Source of the DNA: Oryza sativa Japonica Group
Lineage: Eukaryota; Streptophyta; Magnoliopsida; Poales; Poaceae
Assembly (NCBI RefSeq): GCF_034140825.1
Contig: NC_089042.1
Span: 22,780,001-22,844,000, forward strand
Reading direction: 5' to 3'
Length of the DNA stretch: 64,000 nt
The position numbers and the translations under genes were made by a program. Under the pieces are notes generated by a model. The model made no database searches. It had not been told where the DNA came from and saw nothing but the letters and a program-made list of their open reading frames with translations. The first letter of the stretch is position 1. Every line of letters starts with the position of its first letter. Positions 1 through 11,870 of this stretch are shown here, piece by piece.

Positions 1-172
1 CAATTGATACATGCTCTCGGATACCCACAACAAATATTACCAGAGTCATGTCCGGTAGAAAGAAAACTTAACAATCAAGCTGTTCCGGTAGCAAGTAATA
101 TGCGAAAGCATGCTTGACCACAGTCCATGTAAAAGATATCCTCTAGCTCCGCACCAAGAATGCTCTTGGCAC

Positions 173-3100
173 TCAAATGCAATAATCCTGTCCAATACAA
201 AGAAAAATAATTACTCAGGCCATAATTTTCTAAACATTTTCCAGACTATAGGCAATCAACAGTAAATTGATATATTTGAGTCTTTTGCAGCGCAACAATC
301 AACTGTGTAAATACCAGAAAGAGGGAAATAAGAGGTGTTACCCAGAATTCGAATAGACAAAAATAAATAGGAATTTGAATAGACAAATGTTCGAGTCTTT
401 GCACAGCAAATGTTCATTTTACCAAGGCATTTTGCAAGGGTTGAGTATTTCTATGCGGAAATCAATTTGGTTGCAAAGGGGTGCAACAGAAAAGGGGTTC
501 TCTATATCAAAGACCTTACATCTTCTGTGTATCCAAACTTTGCATCACAAATACACTAGAAAGCACTTTACATACACAACCTTTTCCAATAAGTTAGACA
601 AAACTGTTTGACAAAATAGTGCTTTGAAAGAGAACTTGAACGGTACCTCAAACAAAAGAATGAATCAAAAGACATTATTATGCTCCTGTTCGTGGAATAA
701 GCCAAACAGGATATTTGCAAACGAAAAGTAATTTGTGAATAAAATATTTATATACGTATTCTTAGCGATCTAAAAGCAAAGGCTGAAAAATAAACTTTAA
801 TGAAAAAAGACCAAAATCAGCTCCAAAATTAAGGTTGAAAATTCAAATTTTGGCTGATAAGCATAAGCATAAGCGAAAAGATGAGGTTGTTCATATTTTG
901 GCTTTAACCATCTTGCATGGATTTGTTAAACCCAAAGACCGAACCAAGTAGCCTGCAGTTCAGTCCAAAACAAGCCAAGCAATATATTGCTTCTTCTGTA
1001 ACTAACAGATACTTGTAATTTAATGTATGTGTAAGACTATATAACAAGAAAATATTAGAGTGAAATAAACTTTTCGGGTATATATTCAAACATCGATACA
1101 TGGAAGGTATATCCAATGTTCTCCAAAGTTAATGACACCTTATGTTCCAGGGTTTAGTTTGACAAGGGAATGGAATTAAATTAGTAAACTTTGATGTTGA
1201 CATGCACTTCTGCATATCCAAAGATTCCAAAGGGAAAAACCCTGTTGGAGGGTAGCTATTCCAGCATCACATCCTACTCAGCTATAAAAATACTGAAAAA
1301 ATTCATACATACTTGTTTCATTAACTAAAAAAAAAAGAAAAAAAATCAGTTGGTTTGTCATATAATATGGATGGATTTAAGATACATAGTAACTCATATG
1401 ATGCAAGATTGAATATCGTAACCTGAAATAACAATTTCAGAAGATGCCGATAAAAAAAAATATAACAATAGATAACTTTACAGGTTATTGTCACTTACAT
1501 CCATGCTCCTAAAGAAGACCTTGGCTTTTGGTGACACTCTTCTATATTTTACTAACTCGATAACTGCTTCTTCACTAGGCTTTGAGAATGAGCTACTATC
1601 ATCTCGAAAAACCCAAAATTTAGTAAGTAGCCTAGCTCTTGACAGAACAAACTCAATAAAGTGCATATCATTTGACAAGCATGGGGTATTCCTCATGGTT
1701 ATGCCATCCAGATTAGCAAACATATCGTTGGTCCCAATTGTATTGAAAAAATCTACATCTATATCATCATTCTGAGGATAATAACTTTCCATGATCTGCC
1801 AAAAATTAACAAATATTTTAAATAGTTCCTGTAAAAATATTTTAAATGAGAGCATTAAATAGGGAAAAGAACTGATGCAATATCACCTCAATGTCCAGAA
1901 CTTCAATGTTGGGGCACTTATTGAGTAAAGAAAACATACATAAAATGTTAGAGACATCACAGAATTTTGTACGAAGTGTTAATTTCTTCAATTTCTCAAA
2001 AGAACATGAAAGTCCCTCCAGAGCATTATCCACTTCTGTATCCTGAAACAAATACAACAATTATACTATATGAGAAGATGGCTCAATAGAAAATATATTT
2101 TACAAATCTCACTCTTTTTCTTCGAGTCTAACGTAATTGAACACAAAATTGGACATGACAACATCAACTTCAGCTACTGTACTAGAGATTCAGGCTTTAA
2201 CAAAAATAACTTAAATGAAACTTGCTTAATGAAAATTAAAACCTATTGGAAGAACTCTAGATAGAAATATAGCACTTTTCGACAGATTTGCCCTAATCTG
2301 CCTCACTAAACAACTCATTTTAGTCTTCTCTTCCACTTGCTTGAGTTGCTTATGCTCTAGCAATATCACACATACCACCCTCCTTGCTCTCTGCTCCCCT
2401 AAACACTCCTAGCAAACTTGCCACCAATTAAAACAAGCCATAAAATCCACACAGGGAAAACCGTACTCTTACCCTGTGGAGGAATTACTAGAATGTTCAA
2501 GATATCGTCTGACGTGAATAGACAGCCATGCAGTACCACTACGAGAACTTGCAGGAACAGGGATTCGGCCAGTTAGGGGAGCAGGGCTCAGAGGAGATGC
2601 TTGAGATCAAAATGGGCAAGAGAATCAGAAACAGAACTGGAGTAGGACTGTAAGAGAACCAAAAGCAGAAGCAAGGATCATTCTTCATGGACTGGATTAG
2701 TCATGAAGAAACAGAACACCCATTTAAACATGAGACTATGAGAACAACAGTGGTGCTTTTACTGAAATTGTTCAGTAGTTATGGGAATTCAGTAAAAATG
2801 CACTTTTAAGTGATATTTCACTAAGAAGAAAGGTCCAGGTGGGCCTGTTCACTAAGGATGTAGCTGTCAATCGTAAGCATCCCAATTCAAAACAAAACTA
2901 CATGTTGCATATGTAAAATCATAATCTTAACACAAAGGGGGAAATTCACAGCAAATTGTATCCAACAGCATAAAAAATATAAAGCATTTTCTTTCCAATT
3001 GACCATTGAAACAAAATAAAAATGACACAATCCCACTGTAGCATCTTTGGTTGCTTCTGGCAGTACATCTATCTATTATATTATTAAAACAACTTTGAAA

Positions 3101-5187
3101 GGAGACACCATGTTCGTTGTGGAGGCTAGAAATTCCCACATTAATCGGAGAAAAAGAAAAACAGAGTCTATGTAGAAATACAATTTAGAAATAACTGAAA
3201 TTCGGAATTAAAAATAAGCAATATTAAAAAAAGAGTCCATATAAGAACCCAATACGAGATTAATTAAAATTCAGAATAAAAATAAAATAAATTCTGAAAT
3301 TAGGAAAAAGAAAAATAAGAGTTCAAGTAGGAATACAATTTTGAAATATATTGAAATTCGGAATTAAAAATAAGCAATATTAGAAAATAGTTCATATAAG
3401 AACCCAATACAAGATTAATTAAAATTCGGAATAAAAATAAAATAAATTCTGAAATTAGGAAAAGAAAAAGAAGGGTTGAAGTAGGAATACAATTTTGAAA
3501 TAACTAAAATTTGAAATAAAAAATAAATATTGAAACAACAATTAATCCATCTAAAACACAATACTAATTAGAATTTGAAATAAGAAATAAAATAAATTCA
3601 AAAATTATAAAAACGAAAATAAGAGTTCAATTAGAAATAAACTTTATAAATAACTAAAATTCGTAATAAAAATAAGAGTTAATTGCACTTTGGTCCACCT
3701 TTTGTTACCAAAGTTTCGCTTTGGACTATCCTCTAACCTATATTTTCACTTTGGATTAGGTAAGATTACCTTTGGTGCACTTTGGACCACCCCAAGTCAT
3801 TTTCTGTAGCTGCATCTACTCTATAATGTTGTAAAGAATTGTCCGTGTAAGTTGGAAAAGATTACCGGTTTACGGGTTGCTGATGTGTTTAAAGTTGGAA
3901 ATGTCATTTATATATTCCTAAAAAGTTTATGGAGTGGTCCAAAGTGAAAGAAAGGTAAAGTAACCTTGCCCAAAGTGAAAAAATGTGTTAAAGGGTAGTC
4001 CAAAATGAAACTTTGGTAATAAAATGTGGCCCTAAACACAATTTACTCTAAAAATAAAGAGTATTGAAAAATAAACCATCTAGAACATATGACGAGATTA
4101 ATTAAAATTTGGAATAACAAATAAAAATAAATTCCAAAAATAGAAAAATAATTATAAGAGTTCAAGTAGAAATACAATTTACAAATAAAAAAATAGAGTA
4201 AATAGAACATAACTTGACAAATATAAGATAGATGGCATCGGTTTGGAATTCAACAGAACTAGACAAATTCATAGATAGAGAGTTAGAAGGAAAACCTAAC
4301 AAAATGTTCAAGATATGACAATGATACAGAAGAAAAAACAACTAGGTTCAGCAAACCAATTTACCGGTATATGAAGGTCGAGCAAAACATGTCAGTAGCT
4401 GAACAAAATCACGATCGGTAGATTCATTATCAACACTGATAGTCGCCGTCTGGATGGAAGGAAGCTGCTCGATCTCCCATAGAAAATCGAACTCTAACTG
4501 AATAATCAAATCCTTGAGATTTGGTGCCCGAATCACCCACTCATCCCACTCGCCGCCTTCCATACTAACATTCTTAAGCTCCAGCGACTGAAGCAACGGA
4601 GCCGAGGAGATCATCGCCTCCAAAGTCCTCTCCCCATGGGGTGGAAAAGCGACCATGGTGAGGGTTAACACGGTGAGATTTGGGAACCCTGAGAAGTCCG
4701 AGGGCGCGGCCGGGAGGCGGCAGCTCCCGAGCTCCAGCTTGGTGAGCTCGCGGCACGAGAAGATGGCGGCGTGAAGCGTGTGGAAGAGGAAGTTGTCGGC
4801 CTCCGAGAAGATTAGGGCGAGGTGCTCGACGCCCCTCCCGGCGAGGACGACGAACCACTCGTCCGCGCGGGCGGAGCCACCGCTCTCGATCCACCCGTGG
4901 CGGAAATGGCGGACGGGGCACGCGTACCGCGCGAGGATTTGGCCGACGGCGGCGGCGGCGCCCGCCTCGCCGCTGCCCCACCCGAAGCGGATCCCCGGGG
5001 AGGACTCCCAGCGGCGGCGCCAGTCGCGGGAGAGAGCCGACGTGCGGACGGCCTGGCGGACGGGGAGGCGGCCGACGATGTTCTCGAGGATCTCCGACGG
5101 GAGGGAGTTCAGGCTCGGCTTCGGCTGCTGCGGCGCCGCCCCCGGAGACAGCCGCCGCAGCTTCCGGCGTCGGGGCGACCCCTCCAT
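173..5187 (-). CDS. F-box/LRR/FBD-like protein, type A copy 1 (frameshifted at end of exon 1)
   Basis: Substrate-receptor type F-box protein of an SCF ubiquitin ligase by family. Exons inferred from paralogues and GT/AG sites: 5187-4365, 2042-1887, 1795-1499 and a terminal mini-exon 187-173. Exon 1 holds a charged N-terminus, an F-box at about residues 27-65 (SLPSEILENIVGRLPVRQAV), then LRR-like strands (CRELTKLELGSCRLP, FPNLTVLTL). Exon 2 continues the LRR; exon 3 has the conserved MHFIEFVLSRAR and KYRRVSPKAKVFF blocks, FBD-like. The start at 5187 is preferred over an upstream ATG because the paralogue at 34745 starts at the same MEGSP; the upstream extension is only a T-run read as lysines. 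Compared with that paralogue, 14 nt are missing near 4381-4385, so the normal exon 1-2 splice would shift frame and stop within a few codons of exon 2. It is either a decayed gene or uses another donor. Confidence 0.75.
3147..4230. repeat. AT-rich minisatellite in intron 1, about 160-bp units, split by a MITE
   Basis: Units of roughly 150-160 bp recur in tandem at about 3147-3303, 3304-3462 and 3463-3660. They share blocks such as AATACAATTTTGAAATA and AGATTAATTAAAATTCGGAA. A further diverged unit resumes at about 4043-4200, after an inserted MITE. The block lies inside intron 1 of the type A F-box gene and is absent from the matching intron of the copy at 29981-34745. Confidence 0.75.
3672..4045. 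mobile_element. MITE with about 20-bp terminal inverted repeats, inserted in the minisatellite
   Basis: The left end reads GAGTTAATTGCACTTTGGTC and the right end reads, inverted, AGTAAATTGTGTTTAGGGCC, a fair inverted match. A second inner pair is the stretch around ACCAAAGTTTC near 3705 and its complement near 4005-4018. No coding capacity. Flanking AAAAATAAGA-like sequence on both sides may be a target duplication, but the AT-rich surroundings make this uncertain. Confidence 0.65.
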
Positions 5188-5387
5188 GTTTTTTTTTTTT
5201 TTTGATCGGACTCGAGAGGCGGCGGAGACGGCTCGCCGGCGAGCCGACAAGGCGGCGGACGGCGATGTGAATTTGGGATTTTGGATTTGGGAAAGAGTAT
5301 TTGTAGTATAGGAGCTAGGGCAATTGTGTTAGAGGAAACTACGTAGCGGTATACCGTTCCAACGAAATGGGTAATGTGTATACCGTT

Positions 5388-5556
5388 TCAACGGAATAGC
5401 TAATGTGTATTGATACGACGTGAGTACTATAGTACTTATCAAATAGATACCGGGATCAATTGTTACTGTTTCAATATAATAGCTAATATGTACTGATATG
5501 ACGTGAGTACAATATCATACTTATCAAATAGATACCGGGATCAATTGTTACTATCC
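5388..5556. repeat. Two-unit tandem repeat upstream of the F-box gene
   Basis: A segment of about 80-85 bp occurs twice in a row, at about 5394-5478 and 5479-5556. The units share TATCAAATAGATACCGGGAT and CAATTGTTACT. It lies about 200 bp upstream of the start codon at 5187 and could be in its promoter. No coding content. Confidence 0.7.
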
Positions 5557-6500
5557 ACTGTGAGTGTAATTATGATTTTATCTATACTTTTTAGTGTATA
5601 TATTATTTCCTTATTTTTCTAAATGAAGTTAGATTTTCTTTCTAATCTGTTAGCTCAGGTTGACGGTGTTAAAGTTGTCGTAACAAGACATATGTATCCT
5701 GCATCTGCATGTTGTTGTACCCCTGTTTTTTTTTTATCTGTTGTGTTTTTCACATGTTTTGATGCTGAGGATTTTGACATCATTAATTAAGGTTTGGGTA
5801 TGCCAAAAATCTAACCGAGCATATAAGTTTAGGACAAGCGTGTAGTCTTAATAAAGAGCATATTCATCTTTTCACACCCATAATATGTTGACTAGGGATG
5901 AAGGTGGTATATGTCGTTCTGCATATGTTTTTAAGTTGCACCGTCTAAATATGATACATCTGAGACGTCTCTATCTTTTAAAACATTTAAATTTAAATTA
6001 GATGCACAAAAACGATAGGTATATACTTGTCTCAAGAAAATTGAGTTGAAAAGGCTACAACACAAAGGGTTTATTTGACAAGGACAAACATGGAGAAAAA
6101 TGATTAAAAGTGAGAAAATTTCAAGGGACGTACCTTTAGTTGAAAAGGCTACAGCAACTTATATTTAAAATTATACCAAATGCTCAGTCAACGTAATTTT
6201 TCTAAACAATTTATTATGTTTGGATAATTAGATTTGTTCAATCCATGCAATTTAGTTATTTCTCGAAGAAAACAGTCAATTATGTTTCTCCACGACCATA
6301 TTTTCTCTAAGGCTGCAGATGGAGTGGAGTATAATAGCAATTTCTATTTTCTAGTTATATCCTCCCTCTATCAAGAAATGATAAAACCATCACGCACTAA
6401 ACTTAAGTCGAGATCATGCCGTACATCATTCAGCAAAAATGCAAACAGAATCCAGAGTTACAAGAAATCGAATAGCTACATCAGGAAGAAAGAAGCAGAA
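5557..6500. other. Intergenic AT-rich stretch, nothing recognised
   Basis: Between the F-box gene start at 5187 (with its upstream repeat) and the last exon of the next F-box gene at 6521. Only short open frames occur and none resembles a protein. I see no clear terminal inverted repeats or RNA gene. Confidence 0.5.
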
Positions 6501-6520
6501 GACAGCAGCTGAAAGACTCG

Positions 6521-9500
6521 TCAGACATTGTCTTCAGGTTTAGGAGAATTGGCACGAGCACTGGAAGCACCAATGGCTACCTGGTCAGCTCGAGAATCTG
6601 CTTGCACATTGTCAGCACTACGACTGGCAGGATCGGTAAGAGCTTCTGCCAACCTGGGCGAGGTCTTTGATGACAAAAAGTATTATGAGACAAGTATGCA
6701 AGATGAATACAACTGGTATTCGGTATGCAAGTAATATTACTTACAGGATGGGAAGATGATGAGACTGACGAAGGCTCAGGAAATGGTGGAATGGAAATGT
6801 TCAATTGCTCAGACAGATACTGCATTTCCATCAGGAAGTAAGAACTAATGAATTGAAGAATAAAAAATGAAAAATGGTTAATCTTAGCTACCTTTAGGTT
6901 AGAAGTGAAGTATTTTTTAACTGCAGCGAAGTAGTTTAGCAAAAGCTTCTTATCTTCATGAAGAGCCTGTGCCATCTCCTTGCGTTCTTTCAGTAACTTT
7001 TGCCGTATTAGCAACATCTCCTCAATATGTTTATGCTGATCCACGGCATCTAGATCCAACCGATTAATTTTGCAAGGATGTGCAAGATCTATCCAGTTGC
7101 CTGTTCTTGTTGTTTCCAACTTATAATTAACACTGGGAGTGTCCATGTAACCACTGGCATTAAGTTAGATTAAAAGTAAGAAGAATATCAGTATCAGATG
7201 GATACGGGGAAGGCAAATTTCATAGTGCTAAATATACAAGAAAAAAAAAGATGAGCAACTATTTTAAGAGTGTTTGTGGGAAGGGGACAGATACACCATT
7301 CATGCCTTACTACTTTGTCCCACCAACACATGTTATGAGGACTCCCCACTTCCCCAGTAGCCCTCTCCCACTGCCTGTCCTAAGATTTGTCCCCACATTG
7401 GAATCTGCAGCTGCTCATCAACTCGGTTCAAGAAATTTTCAACTCAATACGAAAAACATTTCCCCTATTCAATGTCATCCCACTCATATTAAAAGATTTT
7501 TTTTTCAGTTTGATTCAACAATTTACAAATTGATTCAAAATCTTTCAACTCATTCCGGTTTCACCTCAAAACAAAATTCAGCTTCCAGCTAAGAAGCAGA
7601 TTATCAACTGTCAATCGAGACTACCTCCTAGCAAATGCATCCACGCCACCTTGCCATTGTTGCAGAGGCCCTTGTCACATGTAAAAGTGAAATATGTGGG
7701 GTGGTACCACGTGAAGCTTCTCTAATGGTACTTGCAAGCACGCAGGGCCAGGGGCAGCGTGTTTTCAAGTTCTTATTTGTGAGGAGGTACCATTACTCCT
7801 CATCATGCATCGCAGCAACACTTTGGAAGGAGAGGAGAATCCACATACTGGGGAGCTTACAGGCTCCCGTGAAAGTATGAAACCGCACTACTGCAGTTTC
7901 AAAGAAAAAAATTAGTTTCTTGAGTGCAATTCACTGCTAAAGATTTTGAGAAGCACAAATACATTTTTCAATATGTTGGAAGGACCAACTTAACTTTATA
8001 ATGTAAGCTATAGCCAATATAAGGCAGTGAATACACTATCAGTTTACTTACCAAGTGTGCATATAGTATACCAGCAAGGTTGTCACAGAGTACAAGGATA
8101 AAGGCATGAAATAAATACTCAGTTATAGATTTCAATGACAGTTGTAGTAACAAGCTATAGAGTTCAGTGACAGTTCTAAAATATATCAAAAGATGAACTT
8201 ATCAGACTTGCTTGGAACTATAGAGTTCAGTGACAGAGTCCTAGTTAGAGTAGATGCATAGGAATAATTCTCTATGTTTGGAACTTGATATAAAAAAGAT
8301 CAGAAAGGGAAAGCAGAGCAGAAGAACCGAGATATACAGATTGCAGATGTAAACAGATAGAAGTTTATCTGGTTAGCTGAAGCATGAGTAGGAGATGGAC
8401 AGGTATGCTGTAGATCTGGAGAGTTGTCGATTGTCGAAGGAGGAAGTGGAAGCATGGAGCATGAGGGGGCAGAACAACTTCCTGTAAGACTCAGACCTAA
8501 CTAGGAATGCAGGTTTCCATGGTGTCCACCCTGGAGTGCATTTACATTTCAACAGCGCGACCAAATATGTATACTAGAAGGCATTGCCAAGTATAACTGT
8601 ATTTAATTGTGGTTTAGGACAAGACAGTGACCGATGGGTTTATGGAACAACACAAGAAAATATTAGAATCAGAATGCTTACTTGTTTGCAGATTCTCTAT
8701 TCATGAAGATGACTTGTGCATCAGGTGAAACTCTCGGATGTTCTGTTATAAAAGCCTGCTCATTACTACAAGTGACGCCAGAAGAAGGATAAACAGATAG
8801 CACTCGCAGTACTCTTGCTTTGTTTAGAACAAACTCCATAAAGTGCATCTCATTACAGAGGCAAGCAACCTTCTTCATTCGCACAACACGAAGTTTCGCA
8901 AACATATCATAGGTTGGCTGAGCATTCAAGAACTCATCATTCGCATCAATATCCTGAGCATCATTGCTTTGTCCCTATGAAGGAAACATAGACAGTATCA
9001 TTACCTTGAAACAAGTAATGGCATAATGAATTTGCAAGTGATCATTTAACATTACCACAACATCAAGTTCTTCAAGAACAGGAGCACTTCTAAGTAGACA
9101 GAACATAAATAAAATGTGGGACATTTTACAGAAATTAACACTAATGACTAAGCTCCTAAGATTCTCAAACAAGAACGGTAGCTGCTCCAGCACATCAACT
9201 TCAGTTGACTGAAAAAGGAAAACAAATAAGGTGTTAGACAATACAGATGAAGTAAAAAACGAACAATGAGTTTGCACAAAAAGTAATGTTTCAGTGGGCA
9301 TTGATTGATTTCTACAGTAATGTTGCATATCATGTTTTTCCATTTCCTAATTCTAATGTGTGGCAGGAAGAAGAAGTTGGAAATATTATACATCTCAGAT
9401 GATGTAGAACTGCTCTGTCTAAAATGAAGTGTTATCTGAACATTGTCTTTTCTATGAATATAAAAAGCCTCTTCTCTTCTTTTCCTTTCTATCTTTTGCA

Positions 9501-10429
9501 ATTAGCAATTTAGCAGTAAGCAACTACATAGGCATGGTATAATAAGTCCTCAACCACTTATGAAAAAGCAATCAATTAAAACATTAAGCCATGAAAATCC
9601 AGAATCTTTACCAACATATAGTGGCACATGAACTCTAGCTTGGTCACATGAGCCATCCCCGTCAAGAACTTGGCGTAGTTGGGGCCGCACAGAATCCCTT
9701 GCTCCAGTCGTGGAAGCTCCTCCACTCGGCCACCATAAGGAAACGCAGCAACCATTATAAGCTTCCGGAGATTGGGCGCACGAATCACCCACTCCTCGTC
9801 AGGGTAGTCGCCGACAAGAAACACACTTACAAGCTCCACCTCCTCCAGCAATGGCGACGCGGAAATCAAGGCAGCCAACATATTTCCCATGTGCTCCGGG
9901 AGGGTAACTTCATGGAGGCGTAGCTTCTTCAGGTTCGGGAATCCCTCAAACCCCATGCGTGCGGGCGGGAGGCGGCAGCTGTCGAGGTCGAGGCAGGCGA
10001 GCTCGCGGCAGGAGAAGAGGCAGGAATGGAGCTGGAAGTTGTAGGTCGGGAACCACAGCTCCAGGGCCTGGACGCCGTTGCGGGAGAGGTGGAGGAGCCA
10101 GTCGTGGAGGGCGTCGACGAACCAGGAGGGGTCACGCGCGACGAGGCGGAAGGCGCGGACGGGGGCGGCGGCGGAGCGCCGGAGGAGGACCGCGTCGACG
10201 TCGGACGCCGCGACGCCGGGGCTGCGGGTCAGGTCGAGGTGGAGAGCGACTCCCAGCGGCGCCGCCACGCGCGGGAGAGCGACGAGGTGCGGACCACCTC
10301 GTAGATGTGGAGGCGGCCGAGGATGTTGTCGAGGACCTCTACGGGGAGCGCACCCAGACCGTCCGGCGGCGGCGGCTCCGGCTCCGCCGCTGCGAGCCGC
10401 CGCTCCCGGTTGGGCGGCGAGGCGGCCAT
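6521..10429 (-). pseudogene. F-box/LRR/FBD-like protein with coiled-coil tail, type B (1-nt frameshift)
   Basis: Inferred exons: 10429-9612, 9208-9056, 8974-8682, 7153-6892, 6819-6745, 6664-6521. Exon 1 encodes an F-box (ALPVEVLDNILGRLHIYEVV) followed by LRR-like strands. Exons 2 and 3 carry LRR and the FBD-like CNEMHFMEFVLNKAR block. Exon 3 ends two bases into a codon; exon 4, after an acceptor at 7154, begins with T, so the frame runs on into the block around MLLIRQKLLKERKEMAQAL, a predicted coiled coil. The tail ends at the TGA at 6523-6521. Compared with the paralogue at 15816-18657, exon 1 lacks one base at about 10237, just after the F-box, shifting the frame. With that base the exon sum is a multiple of three (581 aa), supporting the model. 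Intron 3 is enlarged to 1.5 kb. Either a pseudogene or a sequence error. Confidence 0.78.
7154..8681. other. Expanded intron 3 of the type B F-box gene
   Basis: The matching intron in the paralogue at 15816-18657 is only 265 bp, so over 1.2 kb has been gained here. It holds a short GC-richer piece at about 7635-7870 that might be an old element fragment, and otherwise AT-rich sequence. No inverted ends or target duplications were identified. Confidence 0.5.
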
Positions 10430-11022
10430 TGCTCGCTTGGAAACCTAGAATTTCCCAAATTCGCGCGCTCGGGAACCTAACGAAATCTCTCTAGCTATAG
10501 AGCCTAGAAGAGCAAGCGGCGAAAGGAATTGGGCCTGGGCCTGGGCCAACTTGTAAAGGAAAAAGTCCACTTTAACTCCCTTAAATATACGTCGAATCTA
10601 ATTCGTATTCCTAAACCACAAATCAGATAAGACGACTCCCCAAAATATTGAAACTAGTGCAATTTGACTTTCTCAATGGTTTTAGAGGGCGGTTTTGCTG
10701 ACGTGACGCTGATGTGGCGATGTTGACCTAGTCTTCATCTCACGTGGCGCTTATGTGGCACTGAATTAAAAAAATATCTGTGGGACCCATCCGTGATTCG
10801 CACATTAAAAAATTGTGGGCCCCACTGACATGTGGGGCCCACATGTCATCCTCTCTATCTTCTTCTTCCTTCCTCTCTCTCCCTTCTCTCTCTTTCTCTC
10901 CCCCTTTCTCTTCACCTTCTCTCTTGGCACAATCGGCGGCAGGGGCGGCGATTCCGGGTGGTAGTTGGAGCGGACGGCCGGTGCTCCACCCGAGCGCCTT
11001 GTCCACACCCAGCGCCCTCTCC

Positions 11023-11165
11023 ACCGCCTCGCCGTCCGCATCCCGATGCTGCTCGTCTCGCTGTGGATCGAGACGATGCTAACGCGGGCGGCACCGAGGG
11101 AGGACTGCCCCGCCACGTTGCCGAACCTGCCGCGGCTGCGGGACGTGGAAGCGGGTTGGACACGC
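11023..11165 (+). pseudogene. Second, shorter copy of the NPC-like fragment
   Basis: The plus frame reads [20 protein letters not shown] then TRAAPREDCP. This repeats, in the same orientation and with scattered changes, the [18 protein letters not shown] and [10 protein letters not shown] of the copy near 11735-11825. The element therefore holds a direct duplication about 700 bp apart. Which copy came first cannot be told from the sequence alone. Confidence 0.7.
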
Positions 11166-11534
11166 CGCCGCCGCCGCCACCCGCCTCCTCGCCGGCGTGG
11201 TGGGGAGCTCGACGGTGGGGAAAAAAGAGGAGGAGGCCGACGGTGGGAGGCTGTGGGGGAAGATGCTGCACGGGAAGTTGGTCGCCGCAAGACTGCGGGG
11301 AGGCTAGTGGAGGCGCTCGTCCGGCGGTGGGGTAGACGAGCATGGCGACGGTCTCGTCCGGGATGGGGAGGCAGGGGAGCTCCGATGGCCTCCCGAAGCC
11401 AGCGAGGGCGGCAGCTCTTTGGGGTAGCAGAGACGGTGGGGAGCCCGAAGGGTGGCACGCTCGTCAAGGGGAAAGAGGCGGCTGGCGGTAGTAGGGGGAG
11501 AGTGGCACAATGAGCCAATGAGGAATTGCTCCGG

Positions 11535-11870
11535 GTGGCGTTTTGCTTGATGATGCCGATAGCTTCGAGGAGAAGGAAAGGAGAGAAGCACAGAAACGGC
11601 GACAGTGGTGGCGCGACGGCGTGGACGCGGTTCACGCGTGCGGCGGCTTCTTCGACCACATCCCCGCCCTGGTTACCGGCGCCCCTTCCCCCGACGACAT
11701 CGTCAGCACCGACCCGGTGTCTTTCGCCTTGGACCGCCTCGGCATCCGCGTCCCGACGCTGCTCGTCTCGCTGTGGATCGAGACGATGCTGACACGAGCG
11801 ACGCCTAGGGAGGACTGCCCCACCCCGCTGCCGAAGCCGGGACGCGGAAGCGGACTGGACACGCTGCCGC
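11535..11870 (+). pseudogene. Captured fragment resembling non-specific phospholipase C (NPC)
   Basis: The plus frame reads [20 protein letters not shown], then [20 protein letters not shown]. This matches the C-terminal part of plant non-specific phospholipase C (phosphoesterase family), where a GG(F/Y)(F/Y)DHVPTP block is followed by FDRLGVRVP and (S)PWIE. The glycine-rich catalytic-region motif is partly kept, but the first part of the enzyme and everything after the WIE block are missing, so no enzyme is expected. The identification is from remembered family motifs, not a search. Confidence 0.7.

Noticed and set aside
7635-7880. Open frame of 81 codons with a faint likeness to the region before a copia-type zinc knuckle
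   Set aside because: The likeness is too weak and short to name an element, and no ends or other parts are seen.
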